A DNA stretch of 64,000 bases from CADEEL01 sp050246475 (GTDB taxonomy: Bacteria; Pseudomonadota; Alphaproteobacteria; Caulobacterales; Aquidulcibacteraceae), in assembly GCA_050246475.1 (NCBI GenBank), contig JBFWVZ010000004.1:124001-188000 (forward strand). The letters run 5' to 3'. Position numbers and translations under genes: made by a program. Under the pieces are notes generated by a model. That model was not told the origin of the DNA and searched no databases. It saw only the letters and a list, made by a program, of their open reading frames with translations. This document shows positions 27,952 to 36,521 of the stretch, piece after piece (the first letter of the stretch is position 1; the number at the start of each line of letters is the position of its first letter).

Positions 27952-28974
27952 TTACACGATCCGCGGCCGGCCCATAGCGGCCCAAAGCGCGCGCCACTGC
28001 GTCTGCAAATGCCCCCCGCCATAGACGACGAGGCTGCGTTCGTAGCGCGCCGTGAGCCGCATGATTTCCCCGAAAATGTGCCGGTCCCGCACCAGCGTCA
28101 TCGCGCGCGAAATTTCCGCCGCGCGCCCCGGCCGCGTCGGATCGAGCCGGCGCACATAATCGCGATCCTCATAGACCGAGACGCCGAACTCGCGCTGATG
28201 CCAGTGCTCATAGATTTCGCGCGAGAAGATGAGCCCGAACGTGTAGTCGCGCGCGATGCGCGCGGCTTCGCGGTCGAGGAATGCGCGAAAGCGCGGATCG
28301 CGGTTGTCGCGAAACTCGCCCGCGATCTCGCCCTGCGGCAGCGCTTGCAGCATCTTCACGCTTGCGACCTCCGTGGGGTTGAAGCCCTGCTGCATCAACG
28401 CGCGATCGACGTCGGCGCCGTCCGGCTCGCCCCCATAAATCGGAATGCGCCGCCCGATCGCGTGCTGCATCGTGTAGCCGGGATCGCCGCGCACATAGGA
28501 ATCCGCCGCGTTCGGATTGAAATAGGCCGCCCGTACCGGCGCCAGCACGCGCTCCGGATTGACGCCCCAGGAAGAGGGGAAGCCCTCCACGAGCACGCCT
28601 TGCGGGCGCTGCGCGAACGCGCGGTCGATCGCACGAAAGGTAGCGCTGCGGCGCGAAACTTCATGGCGCGTGCCCACATAGATGAGCCGCCGCCCCCGCG
28701 CCTCATAAATCGCCGTGAACGGCAAAGGCCGCCGCGGTCCGGCGCGCAGAGTTTCCTCCGTATACGGATCGACAAGCCCCGCATCGCCTTGCTGCGCAAG
28801 CGCCGGCGCGCTCGCGGACAGCGCCAGGCCAAACGCGAAAGCGCGCCGTGAAACTCCCCTTCCCCTTGATGGAAGTGGGCAGGGGACCGGGTGAAGCGAT
28901 GCCCTCAAGTTCTTAGCAAACCCGCTCGGCTCTCGCGAAAGCGAGAGCCCAGGCCATCGACTGGACCCTCGCAT
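27952..28974 (-). CDS. exported TraB/GumN-like protein with repeat-derived N-terminus
   Basis: 340 residues as drawn. The mature domain starts after a Tat-like signal SRRAFAFGLALSASAPALAQ and has an early G-T-R-H (about 104) and a C-terminal G-G-G-H-L (about 322), resembling the paired G-x-x-H motifs of TraB/Tiki-type hydrolases. No ATG lies near the signal: the nearest in-frame ATG (28974) is inside repeat copy B, so about 45 N-terminal residues are encoded by repeat DNA. TTG 28908 is an alternative start. Family call is tentative. Confidence 0.6.
   Translation of the reverse strand: MRGSSRWPGLSLSREPSGFAKNLRASLHPVPCPLPSRGRGVSRRAFAFGLALSASAPALAQQGDAGLVDPYTEETLRAGPRRPLPFTAIYEARGRRLIYVGTRHEVSRRSATFRAIDRAFAQRPQGVLVEGFPSSWGVNPERVLAPVRAAYFNPNAADSYVRGDPGYTMQHAIGRRIPIYGGEPDGADVDRALMQQGFNPTEVASVKMLQALPQGEIAGEFRDNRDPRFRAFLDREAARIARDYTFGLIFSREIYEHWHQREFGVSVYEDRDYVRRLDPTRPGRAAEISRAMTLVRDRHIFGEIMRLTARYERSLVVYGGGHLQTQWRALWAAMGRPRIV
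28854..28898. repeat. short GC-clamped repeat, first copy
   Basis: CTCCCCTTCCCCTTGATGG followed by AGTGGGCAGGGGACCGGGTGAAGCG. It aligns with the copy at 35708-35748 (shared core CCCCTTGA, GGCAGGGG, GGGTGAAGCG). It lies within the 5' coding region of the TraB-like gene. Confidence 0.7.
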
Positions 28975-28990
28975 GCGCGAGGGTCCAGCG
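28923..28990. repeat. two-hairpin repeat, copy B
   Basis: GGCTCTCGCGAAAGCGAGAGCC hairpin, 15-base linker and GGACCCTCGCATGCGCGAGGGTCC hairpin. The second loop contains CATG here, which on the minus strand supplies the in-frame ATG of the TraB-like gene. Confidence 0.9.
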
Positions 28991-29026
28991 TCATATCGGC
29001 CCCTTCTTCGGCAAGGAAAGCAGTCC

Positions 29027-29905
29027 TCATCGCGCCACGACTCCCAAAATATTCGGCAGCCGCCACGCAACGCCATTGCCGTCATTTTCGTTGAAGGCGG
29101 TCTCGTAGCTGCCGAAGCGTTCGATGCGATGCCCTCCCGCGTTTGCATAGAGCGTCGCCTCCGGCCCGCCCTCGAGATACATGCACCGCGCGATGGAAAG
29201 CGGCGCAGCCAAAATCGCCTCAGTGAAATCGTGCACGCTCCAAGGCGAGCGTGTGTGCAGGAAGAGAATCCGCCCGCGCGCATCCTGCGCCAGGCACGCG
29301 ATGGACCAGCGCCGCTCCTGCTGCGCCCAGGTGTTCGCGCGCGTGCACGAAACCATGCGGATCGATTGCAGCGCATTGGCGTGATCGTCCGCCTCGAAGC
29401 GGTCGCAGCGCCGATCGATCAGCCGTGCGTGCGAACGGTCGAACACGAAGATCGAATTGTCCCGCGTGATCGCCGGCTGAACCACGCGCCCGTCCGCTTT
29501 CGCGAAACCCACAGGCAAGCCGCCTGGATGAAACATCCCCGCGTTTGTCGCCGCGACCAGATCGTGCGCGTCCGCCCAGCCGCGCGCCGTGCGCGGCGCA
29601 TCGCCCGTGGCTTCGCCCGTCAGCAGGGTGAAGCGGAAGCGCGCGGGATCGATCCGCAACACGTGGAGGCGCCCATCGCCGATCTCGCGCGCATACCGCG
29701 CTTCGCCGTGCTCAAGTCCGGAAGCCAGAGCGCGCCACGTGAATGAGGGCGCTTGCGCAAACGCCGGCGCGCTCGCACCCAACATCGCTCCGAATGCAAA
29801 GACACGCCGCGAAATCCCGGCCCCGTCCGCTCGGCTCTCGCGGAAGCGAGAGCCCAGAAAGCCAAATGGACCCTCGCTTTCGCGAGGGTCGAGCGGAGGT
29901 CTCAT
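29027..29905 (-). CDS. exported phosphodiester glycosidase-like protein (NAGPA/DUF2233)
   Basis: 292 residues. The catalytic domain shows the family core ATNAGMFHPGG.PVG and later QDARGRILFLHTR and MYLEGGPEATLY. NAGPA-type domains cleave sugar-phosphodiester links. The Tat-like signal SRRVFAFGAMLGASAPAFAQ is preceded by about 30 residues encoded by repeat copy C; ATG 29905 lies just outside the repeat with GGGAGA upstream. It is 52 bp upstream of the TraB-like gene, whose signal peptide is similar, so the pair may be co-expressed. Confidence 0.72.
   Translation of the reverse strand: MRPPLDPRESEGPFGFLGSRFRESRADGAGISRRVFAFGAMLGASAPAFAQAPSFTWRALASGLEHGEARYAREIGDGRLHVLRIDPARFRFTLLTGEATGDAPRTARGWADAHDLVAATNAGMFHPGGLPVGFAKADGRVVQPAITRDNSIFVFDRSHARLIDRRCDRFEADDHANALQSIRMVSCTRANTWAQQERRWSIACLAQDARGRILFLHTRSPWSVHDFTEAILAAPLSIARCMYLEGGPEATLYANAGGHRIERFGSYETAFNENDGNGVAWRLPNILGVVAR
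29828..29895. repeat. two-hairpin repeat, copy C
   Basis: GGCTCTCGCGGAAGCGAGAGCC and GGACCCTCGCTTTCGCGAGGGTC hairpins bounded by CGCTCG and CGAGCG. Read on the minus strand it encodes residues 4-26 of the DUF2233 protein in frame. Confidence 0.9.
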
Positions 29906-29974
29906 TGCCCTCGGTCTCCCGGATGCCCTTTGTTTGTTCGTGCCGTCTCTGCTGGGCGAAATAGAGGCGTGCTC

Positions 29975-30028
29975 CCTTCTCCCGCATGGGCGGGAGAATG
30001 TGGCCCGAAGGGCCGGATGAGGGTGGGC
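29975..30028. repeat. composite palindromic repeat, second copy
   Basis: TTCTCCCGC-ATGG-GCGGGAGAA hairpin (29977-29998), then GGCCCGAAGGGCC and GGATGAGGGTG. Same plan as the cpoB-tilS element (hairpin, short inner hairpin, GATGAGGG). It lies 3' of rpoH, in the gap before the DUF2233 gene start. Confidence 0.75.
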
Positions 30029-30056
30029 AAAGAAAAAGCGCGGCTTTCGCCGCGCT
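30027..30056 (-). terminator. rho-independent terminator of rpoH
   Basis: On the minus strand AGCGCGGC-GAAA-GCCGCGCT followed by TTTTCTTTG, 22 bp after the rpoH stop. The 8-bp stem, GNRA-type loop and T tract make this one of the clearest terminators in the window. Confidence 0.85.
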
Positions 30057-30078
30057 CAATCTATTGCAGGAGGAAGTT

Positions 30079-30972
30079 CTAGTCCGCCGCCACCAGCCCG
30101 CGTTCAAGCGCCTGGCGCTTCATCGCCTTCTGCAGCTTCTCGAACGCGCGCACTTCGATCTGGCGCACGCGTTCGCGCGAGACGCCGTATTCCTTGGAGA
30201 GATCCTCCAGGGTCGCCGGTTCGTCCTTCAAGCGGCGCTCTTCAATGATGTGGCGTTCGCGGTCCGTGAGATCGCCCATCGCGGCCTGGAGCAATTCCAT
30301 GCGCGCGCTGAACTCCTCGCTCGTCGCGAGCCGGCTTTCCTGTGTCTCCTGCGTTTCGTCGGCGAGCCAGTCCTGCCACTCGGTGTCGCCTTCCGATGCG
30401 ATCGGCGCGTTGAGGCTCGCATCGCCCCCGGAGAGGCGCCGGTTCATCGAGATGACTTCTTCTTCCGTCACGGCGAGCTTGTGCGCGATCGTCGCCACGT
30501 TCTCGGGGCGCAGATCGCCTTCCTCGAGCGCGCTGATCTCGCCCTTGAGGCGGCGCAGGTTGAAGAAGAGCTTCTTCTGCGCCGCCGTGGTGCCCATCTT
30601 CACGAGGCTCCAGCTGCGCAGGATGTATTCCTGGATCGCCGCGCGGATCCACCACATCGCGTAGGTCGCGAGGCGGAAGCCCTTGTCGGGATCGAATTTC
30701 TTCACCGCCTGCATGAGGCCCACATTGCCCTCGGAGATTACTTCCCCGATCGGCAGGCCGTAGCCGCGATAGCCCATGGCGATTTTCGCCACGAGCCGGA
30801 GGTGGCTGGTGACGAGCTTATGGGCGGCTTTTCCGTCCTGATGCTCCTGCCAGCGCTTGGCCAGCATGAACTCTTCGTCCTTCTGGAGCATAGGAAATTT
30901 GCGGATCTCGGAGAGATACCGCTGCAGGCCCTGTTCGGGCGAAAGCGCAATGGTGAGCGCTGTGGATGCCAT
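30079..30972 (-). CDS. rpoH: RNA polymerase sigma factor RpoH (heat shock)
   Basis: 297 residues. Region 2 includes LRLVAKIAMGYRGYGLPIGE and GFRLATYAMWWIRAAIQEYI; the RpoH-specific box appears as QKKLFFNLRR; region 4 ends with EYGVSRERVRQIE. It directs core polymerase to heat-shock promoters. SD GAAGGGG is 5 bases before the ATG, and a candidate promoter lies about 60-90 bp upstream. Monocistronic, ending at the terminator above. ftsH, whose product degrades sigma-32 in other bacteria, is also in this window. Confidence 0.96.
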   Translation of the reverse strand: MASTALTIALSPEQGLQRYLSEIRKFPMLQKDEEFMLAKRWQEHQDGKAAHKLVTSHLRLVAKIAMGYRGYGLPIGEVISEGNVGLMQAVKKFDPDKGFRLATYAMWWIRAAIQEYILRSWSLVKMGTTAAQKKLFFNLRRLKGEISALEEGDLRPENVATIAHKLAVTEEEVISMNRRLSGGDASLNAPIASEGDTEWQDWLADETQETQESRLATSEEFSARMELLQAAMGDLTDRERHIIEERRLKDEPATLEDLSKEYGVSRERVRQIEVRAFEKLQKAMKRQALERGLVAAD

Positions 30973-31033
30973 CTTTTCCCCTTCTGGCCGCCCGGGGACG
31001 CCCGCTGGCGCGGGGGAGGGCGGTTAATCGACC

Positions 31034-31061
31034 ATATAGGAAGTACGCACCCGGCTTTCAC
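31034..31061 (-). promoter_or_regulatory. candidate rpoH promoter
   Basis: On the minus strand GTGAAA (31061-31056), a 16-base spacer and CTATAT (31039-31034), 62 bp before the rpoH ATG. The CTTCCTATAT block could also be read as a heat-shock-type -10. Prediction only. Confidence 0.35.
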
Positions 31062-31161
31062 CCGGTTTCTTGACTGTTCCGATAGGTTTTCTAACAGCTT
31101 TCGCGTGAGGCCCGCCGGCCATGGCGCGAGCCTCTCTTCTAGCCTGTAATTTCAGCGAAAA

Positions 31162-31632
31162 TCAGGCGGCGGCGCGCCGCGAAACGCGCGAGCGCAGCGC
31201 CAGGATTTCATCAGCCGCGAGCTGAACCCGGCAGACGATTTCCTCTTCGGTCTCCGCCCGCCGGAGGGGCGCCAGCGCCGGCGCCACGAACCGCGCGTGG
31301 AAGCGCACCAAGTCCCGCTCCCAGGCGGCGGACGCCTTCGCCCGGTCGAGCGCGGCTTCAAGCTGCGCCTTCCGGCGTTCCAAGAGTTCCGCGTGCTGGA
31401 TGACGGCGGCCACGATCTGGCGGTCCACCTTGGCGAGGCGGTCCCGCTCCCGCTTCACCGCCGCGTCAGAGCGGTTCTGCAAGAGCCGGCCCGCGAACAC
31501 CGGCGTCGCGCACGCAACGCACCCGGCCGCAATGAGCGCGGGGCCCATCTCGCCCAGGAAGCCGCCCGCGATTGCGCCGACGCCGACGAGCGCCAAAACC
31601 CCAGTCCAGATCGTCGTGTCGATCCCGCGCAT
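31162..31632 (-). CDS. hypothetical membrane-anchored coiled-coil protein
   Basis: 156 residues. Two hydrophobic segments near the N-terminus (about 10-27 and 31-48) are followed by a long charged helix (about 55-115) rich in Arg/Ala/Glu and likely coiled-coil, facing the cytoplasm. Start at ATG 31632 is favoured because TGGGGG lies 6 bases upstream; ATG 31665 would add 11 residues without an SD. Sits between rluD and rpoH on the same strand. No family recognised. Confidence 0.6.
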   Translation of the reverse strand: MRGIDTTIWTGVLALVGVGAIAGGFLGEMGPALIAAGCVACATPVFAGRLLQNRSDAAVKRERDRLAKVDRQIVAAVIQHAELLERRKAQLEAALDRAKASAAWERDLVRFHARFVAPALAPLRRAETEEEIVCRVQLAADEILALRSRVSRRAAA

Positions 31633-31697
31633 CGCCGCCCCCATAGCGAAGGAGCGATGATACATGTCTTTTGTTTAATGCAACGCTGACTAGAAGT

Positions 31698-32753
31698 TTA
31701 GAGAGCCCTAAGCGCGGCGAGCAGCCGCTCCATATCCGCGGGCAGCGGCGCTTCAAAGCGCAGTGCCTCTTGCGTGATCGGATGCACGAAGCCGAGGATC
31801 GCCGCGTGCAGCGCCTGGCGGTCGAACTTGCGGACGATCTCGTCCGCCACCGCCGCGTTCGGCCCCGCCGCTTTAAGCCCGCGAAATTTTCCATAGAGCG
31901 GATCGCCGATGATCGGCGCGCCCAGATGCGCGAGATGCGCGCGGATCTGATGCGTTCGCCCTGTCTCCAACCGGCATTCCAGAAGCGACGCGGCGGGCGT
32001 GCCCGCGGGCGCGCCTTCGATCTGGCCGTAGCGTTCGATCGTCCAATAGCGTGTGATCGCGTGCTTGCCGGCTTCGCTTGCGCCGTCGCGCACGACGACG
32101 AACTTCCGCCGATCTTCGTTTGAGCGCACCAGCCTGTTTTCGATCACGCCCGTGCGCGGATGGGGCGCCGAGCGCGCAACTGCGAAATAGGCGCGCTCCA
32201 AATCGTGCTTCGCGAAGAGCTTTGCGAGCCCCGCATGTGCGGCATCCGATTTCGCGGCGACGACGAGCCCAGTCGTATCCTTGTCGATGCGATGCACGAT
32301 GCCCGGGCGCGCCACGCCGCCAATGCCGGAAAGCGAATCCGCGCAATGCGCCAAGAGCGCATTGACCAGCGTCCCGCGCATCGAGCCCGGCGCGGGATGC
32401 ACCGCCATGCCCGCTCTCTTGTTGACGACGATGAGGTGCGCGTCCTCGAACACGACATCGAGCGGGATCGCCTCCGGCTCGGGCGCTGCTGGCTCGGGCG
32501 GCGGCAGCTCCAACGCATAGCGCGCGCCCGCGCGCACCTTGCCGGACGCATGCGTGACCGCCGCGCCGTCCGCGCTCAACTTGCCCGCGCCGATCAGCCC
32601 TTGCACGCGTGAGCGCGAGAGATCGCTCCATTCGCGCGCGAGCCACGCATCGATCCGCTCCCCGCCCGCGCCGTCGGGCGCGACGATTTCGCGGATTTCT
32701 CCGTGTGCGGACGCTTCCGCGCCCTCCTCGATCTCTTCTTCGTCTTCGCTCAT
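31698..32753 (-). CDS. rluD: RluD-type 23S rRNA pseudouridine synthase
   Basis: 351 residues: an acidic N-terminus (about 1-20), an S4 RNA-binding domain (about 30-85, RIDAWLA...S...SRSRVQGLI), and the RluA-family catalytic domain with PGIVHRIDKDTTGL containing the catalytic Asp157, and ETGRTHQIRAHL. In E. coli RluD modifies positions 1911/1915/1917 of helix 69. It is divergent by 39 bp from the exported EEP protein. RluC-type specificity cannot be excluded. Confidence 0.88.
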   Translation of the reverse strand: MSEDEEEIEEGAEASAHGEIREIVAPDGAGGERIDAWLAREWSDLSRSRVQGLIGAGKLSADGAAVTHASGKVRAGARYALELPPPEPAAPEPEAIPLDVVFEDAHLIVVNKRAGMAVHPAPGSMRGTLVNALLAHCADSLSGIGGVARPGIVHRIDKDTTGLVVAAKSDAAHAGLAKLFAKHDLERAYFAVARSAPHPRTGVIENRLVRSNEDRRKFVVVRDGASEAGKHAITRYWTIERYGQIEGAPAGTPAASLLECRLETGRTHQIRAHLAHLGAPIIGDPLYGKFRGLKAAGPNAAVADEIVRKFDRQALHAAILGFVHPITQEALRFEAPLPADMERLLAALRAL

Positions 32754-32792
32754 GGGCTGGATTAGGGGAGGGCGTTCTGCTTTGCTCGCGCG

Positions 32793-33785
32793 ATGAGCCT
32801 CATACGCATGTTCGCGGCCGTTTGCGCGGCGTTTTTGCTGTCGATCGGCCCCGTCGATGCGCGCACGCTGCGCATCACGCATGGGCAAACCCAAGCGCCG
32901 GCGCCCGACGAACTCACAATCATCACCTGGAATATCGGCTATGCGGGCCTTGGGGCCGATTCCGAATTCGCAGCGGACGGCGGCGGGCGGGTGCTGCCGC
33001 CTTCGCGCGCGTCGGTGGCGCGCAATCTCGCAGGCATCCAGGCGACGCTGCGCGCCAACCCTGCCGACGTCTATTGCATCCAGGAGATGGCGGCGTGGGG
33101 GCCGATGACGCTCTGGCACGACGTGCGCGGCGGCGTGTACGAAGCACTCGAAGGCCTCGATCGCGTCTTCTACGCCGATGTGCGCACGCACTTCTGGCCC
33201 CCGCCGATCCGGCTTGTGCATGGGCCGGGCCTCTTCTCACGCTACCGCATCGAGAACGCCGAAGTTGTGCGCCTGCCCGATGAGCCCAACCGCATGGGCG
33301 GCGTCGTGCTGCGCCGCTACGGGCTCGTGGTCGCGCGCATCGCGCCGGCGTGGACGATCGTTTCGCTCCACCTCTCCGCGTTCGACGAAGGCGCGCAGAC
33401 GCGCCGCACGCAGCTCACCGCGCTGATGGATTTCGCCCAGCGCGAGCACGCCAGCGGCCGCTCCGTCGTGCTCGGCGGTGATTTCAACTATCTGCTCGCG
33501 CAAACCGATTTCCCGCACACGACCGCGCAGGAGCACCTCTTCTGGGTGCACGATTTCCCGCAAGACGCGCTGCCGGAAGGCTGGCGCATCGCGGCAGATG
33601 CGACGACCCCTTCCAACCGCACCAACAACCAGCCCTACGTTGAAGGGGAGAATTACCGCTCCGTGATCGACGGCTTTGTGATCTCGCCCGATCTGGAGGC
33701 CGTCGAGGTCCAAGGCATCGCGCTTGGCTTTGCGCATGCCGATCATCAGCCCGTGCGGCTTCGCGTTCGCCGCCGGGGCGGCTAA
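32793..33785 (+). CDS. exported endonuclease/exonuclease/phosphatase-family protein
   Basis: 330 residues with signal peptide (about 1-23). The EEP fold is recognised from ITWNIGYAGLG (metal Asn), CIQEMAAW (metal Glu), GGDFNYLLAQ (Asp/Asn) and the final FAHADHQPVRL (catalytic His). Substrates of exported members include phosphoinositides, sphingomyelin or DNA; not decidable. 25 bp precede the PhoD gene, so both exported phosphatases may be co-transcribed. Confidence 0.85.
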   Translation: MSLIRMFAAVCAAFLLSIGPVDARTLRITHGQTQAPAPDELTIITWNIGYAGLGADSEFAADGGGRVLPPSRASVARNLAGIQATLRANPADVYCIQEMAAWGPMTLWHDVRGGVYEALEGLDRVFYADVRTHFWPPPIRLVHGPGLFSRYRIENAEVVRLPDEPNRMGGVVLRRYGLVVARIAPAWTIVSLHLSAFDEGAQTRRTQLTALMDFAQREHASGRSVVLGGDFNYLLAQTDFPHTTAQEHLFWVHDFPQDALPEGWRIAADATTPSNRTNNQPYVEGENYRSVIDGFVISPDLEAVEVQGIALGFAHADHQPVRLRVRRRGG

Positions 33786-33810
33786 GCTCCGCCCGGCAAG
33801 GGAAGGCGGG

Positions 33811-35706
33811 ATGCGGTCTAAGAAAAATCAGGGCGTTACGCGCCGCGGCGCGCTGACGGCGTTGGGCCTCTCCACGGCAGCGGCGGCATGCGGCCAGCGC
33901 CCGCCCGCGCCGCGCTATCTGGGCGCGCTCGCGTTCAACCATGGCGTAGCCAGCGGCGATCCGCGCACCGACCGCGTCATCATCTGGACCCGCGTGACGC
34001 CGGAGCAGGAGGGGCCGGTGCCTGTTCGCTGGATCGTGGCGCGCAACCGCGCGCTCACCAGCGTGGTGCAAACCGGCGTCGCCGAGACGGACGCGCGGCG
34101 CAACTACACGGTGAAGGTCGATGTCGCGGGGCTGCGGCCGGGCGCGCCCTATTTCTACGGCTTCCTTGCCGGCGATCAGCAAAGCGCGGTCGGCAAGACG
34201 CGCACACTGCGCGACGGGCGGCTGGATTCGATCAAAATCGCTGTCGCCTCGTGCGCCAGCTACAGCCACGGCTTCTTCAACGTCTATGACGCGATTTCGA
34301 AAGAAGAAGAGCTCGATCTCGTCATCCACCTCGGCGACTACATCTACGAATACGGCCTCGGCGGATTCGGCGGCGATGAAGCGGTGGAGCTCGGCCGCAT
34401 CCCGTCGCCCGAGATCGAGTGTCTTTCGCTCGACGATTATCGCTTGCGCCACGCGCAATACAAAGCCGAGCGCGAACTGCAGGATGCGCACGCGGCCGCG
34501 CCATGGATCGTCGTGTGGGACGATCACGAGGTCGCCAACGATTCCTGGATGGGCGGGGCGGAAAATCACAACGCCTCCGAGCGCGAAGGCGCCTGGGCCG
34601 ATCGCAAGCGCGCCGCGCTGCAAGCGTATTACGAATGGATGCCGATCCGCGATCCCGAAGCCGGCGGCGCCTTCGAGAGCATCAACCGCTCCTTCCAGTT
34701 CGGCGATCTGATGACGCTGGTGATGCTGGAGACGCGCCTCCTGGGACGCACGCAACCGTTCAATTATGCGACCGAGCTGCCGGTCTATTTAACGCCGTGG
34801 GATTTCACCAATCCGGAGGCGCCGCGTCCGATCTCGCCCAGTGCGCCGCGCGGACCAAACGTGCGGGTGCTGCCGGTTCCGTACGAGGAAGTCGGCGGGC
34901 GGTTGCGCTCGGTTTGGGATTGGCCGCGCGTGCAGGCGGCGATCTCTAATCCGGAAGGGCCGCCGGCGGGACTTCAATTCATCGTCGATCGCGCGCGCCT
35001 CAATCAGGCGCTCAATGCGCCGGAGCGGCGCATGCTGGGCCAGCAGCAGGAGCAATGGCTCGCCCAGCAACTCTCCGCCTCGGCGGCGGCGCGCACGCCC
35101 TGGCAAGTGATCGGCAATCAGGTGCTGATGGCGCAGGTGCTGGCGCCCGATCTTCATGCGGCGCCCGCGCGGGCGATGAACGCCGCCGAAGCCGCCGCGC
35201 CCGGCTCGCGCCGGCTGATGCAATTCACCCGCCTGCCGTTCCCGCTCTCGACGGATGCGTGGGACGGCTATCCGCAAAATCGCGCGCGCGTCTTGGACAT
35301 GTTCCGGCGCACGCAAGGCAATGTGCTGGTGCTGACGGGGGACAGCCATGCCGCGTGGGCGAACAATCTCAACGTCGGCGAAGAGCGCGTCGCGATCGAG
35401 CTGGGCGCGACATCCGTCACCTCGCCGAGCCCAGGCGATCTCTTCGCGCAAGCCGGCGTCGATTTCGCCGCCGGCATTCGCGCGCGCAATCCGAACGTCG
35501 TGTTCAACGACCAGACCAAGCGCGGCTATCTGCGCCTCACCTTGAACCGCACCCGCGCGCTCGCGGAATTCATGGCGGTTTCGACCGTCGCTTCGCCCGA
35601 TTATCGCGTGAGCGTCGATCGCGCCTTCACCATCCGCGCCGAGCAAGGCCCGGGCCTCGGCGAACTCACGCCCGTTGAACAAAACGAGCGAGAGAAGGGG
35701 CGCTGA
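33811..35706 (+). CDS. phoD: PhoD-type alkaline phosphatase with Tat signal
   Basis: 631 residues. A twin-arginine signal VTRRGALTALGLSTAAAACG ends in a possible lipobox cysteine. The PhoD core follows: FNHGVASGDP, VIHLGDYIYEYG, IVVWDDHEVANDSW and LTGDSHAAWANNL, the Fe/Ca-binding residues of the family. It hydrolyses phosphomono- and diesters outside the cytoplasm, typically for phosphate scavenging. GGAAGGCGGG precedes the ATG; an open frame back to 33724 overlaps the upstream gene and is rejected. Confidence 0.92.
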   Translation: MRSKKNQGVTRRGALTALGLSTAAAACGQRPPAPRYLGALAFNHGVASGDPRTDRVIIWTRVTPEQEGPVPVRWIVARNRALTSVVQTGVAETDARRNYTVKVDVAGLRPGAPYFYGFLAGDQQSAVGKTRTLRDGRLDSIKIAVASCASYSHGFFNVYDAISKEEELDLVIHLGDYIYEYGLGGFGGDEAVELGRIPSPEIECLSLDDYRLRHAQYKAERELQDAHAAAPWIVVWDDHEVANDSWMGGAENHNASEREGAWADRKRAALQAYYEWMPIRDPEAGGAFESINRSFQFGDLMTLVMLETRLLGRTQPFNYATELPVYLTPWDFTNPEAPRPISPSAPRGPNVRVLPVPYEEVGGRLRSVWDWPRVQAAISNPEGPPAGLQFIVDRARLNQALNAPERRMLGQQQEQWLAQQLSASAAARTPWQVIGNQVLMAQVLAPDLHAAPARAMNAAEAAAPGSRRLMQFTRLPFPLSTDAWDGYPQNRARVLDMFRRTQGNVLVLTGDSHAAWANNLNVGEERVAIELGATSVTSPSPGDLFAQAGVDFAAGIRARNPNVVFNDQTKRGYLRLTLNRTRALAEFMAVSTVASPDYRVSVDRAFTIRAEQGPGLGELTPVEQNEREKGR

Positions 35707-35707
35707 T

Positions 35708-35748
35708 CCCCTCCCCTTGAGGGGAGGGGCAGGGGGTGGGGTGAAGCG
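35708..35748. repeat. short GC-clamped repeat, second copy
   Basis: Perfect 9-bp stem CCCCTCCCC-TTGA-GGGGAGGGG, then CAGGGGGTGGGGTGAAGCG. It lies between the PhoD stop and the RluF-like start and may act as a terminator-like hairpin, though no T tract follows. Confidence 0.75.
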
Positions 35749-35756
35749 CGGCGCAA

Positions 35757-36521
35757 ATGACCTGGAAGAAAACCTACGATCTCGCCGAACCTCAGCGCGT
35801 GAACAAATGGCTCGCGCACGAAGGAATTTGCTCGCGGCGCGAAGCCGAAGATCTCATCGCGCAGGGTCTCGTATCCATCGACGGCGAACGCGTGGCCGAT
35901 CCCGGCCGCAAGATCGAACGCGGGCAGACGCTCACACTGGAAGAAGCGAAGCGCGCGCCGCAGATCAGCGTCGTGCTGAACAAGCCCGTGGGCTACGTCT
36001 CCGCACAGCCGGAAAAGAACCAAACGCCCGCCGCGCGCCTCATCACCGGAGCGAACGTCTTCGGACCGCCGGCTTCCAGCCGGCAAGTTCCAACGCGCGA
36101 CGATCTGCTCGCGCCGCTTGGGCGGCTCGATCAGGATTCACGCGGCCTGCTTATCTTGAGTCAGGACGGCGTGCTCGCCAAAGCCGTCATCGGCCCGGAC
36201 TCCCTGATCGACAAGGAATACGAAGTCCGCGTTGATGGCGTGCTCAACGAAAAGAAACTCGCGCTGCTGCGCCATGGACTCTCGCTCGATGGCCGCAAAC
36301 TGAAGCCGGCGAAAGTCACGCTGATCGGCGATCGTTTGCTGCGCTTCGTGTTGATCGAAGGCCGCAACCGCCAAATCCGCCGCATGTGCGAAGCCGTCGA
36401 TCTCCGCGTCGCCGATCTCTTTCGCACACGCATCGGCCCGGTGAAGCTCGCCGCGCTGCCCGAAGGCAAATGGCGCCCGCTCAACGAGAAGGAACGCGCC
36501 GCGCTGATCAATTCGCGCTGA
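35757..36521 (+). CDS. RluF/RsuA-family pseudouridine synthase
   Basis: 254 residues: S4 domain (about 10-60, RVNKWLAHEGICSRREAED), then a catalytic domain with the family GRLD motif as GRLDQDSRGLLIL, Asp125 being catalytic, and EGRNRQIRRMCEA near the C-terminus. Closest in plan to RluF (23S U2604) though RluB cannot be excluded. A 17-base perfect hairpin sits inside its coding sequence at 36068-36084 and translates as PPASSR just before the GRLD motif. Confidence 0.82.
   Translation: MTWKKTYDLAEPQRVNKWLAHEGICSRREAEDLIAQGLVSIDGERVADPGRKIERGQTLTLEEAKRAPQISVVLNKPVGYVSAQPEKNQTPAARLITGANVFGPPASSRQVPTRDDLLAPLGRLDQDSRGLLILSQDGVLAKAVIGPDSLIDKEYEVRVDGVLNEKKLALLRHGLSLDGRKLKPAKVTLIGDRLLRFVLIEGRNRQIRRMCEAVDLRVADLFRTRIGPVKLAALPEGKWRPLNEKERAALINSR
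36068..36084. repeat. hairpin GCCGGCT-TCC-AGCCGGC inside the RluF-like gene
   Basis: Perfect 7-bp stem with a 3-base loop in frame within coding DNA. It encodes residues around P-A-S-S-R in a surface-loop position before the catalytic motif, suggesting a tolerated palindromic insertion. Confidence 0.6.

Noticed and set aside
30973..31161. possible small gene between rpoH and the coiled-coil protein
   Set aside because: No frame of useful length with an SD; the region looks like the rpoH promoter and leader.
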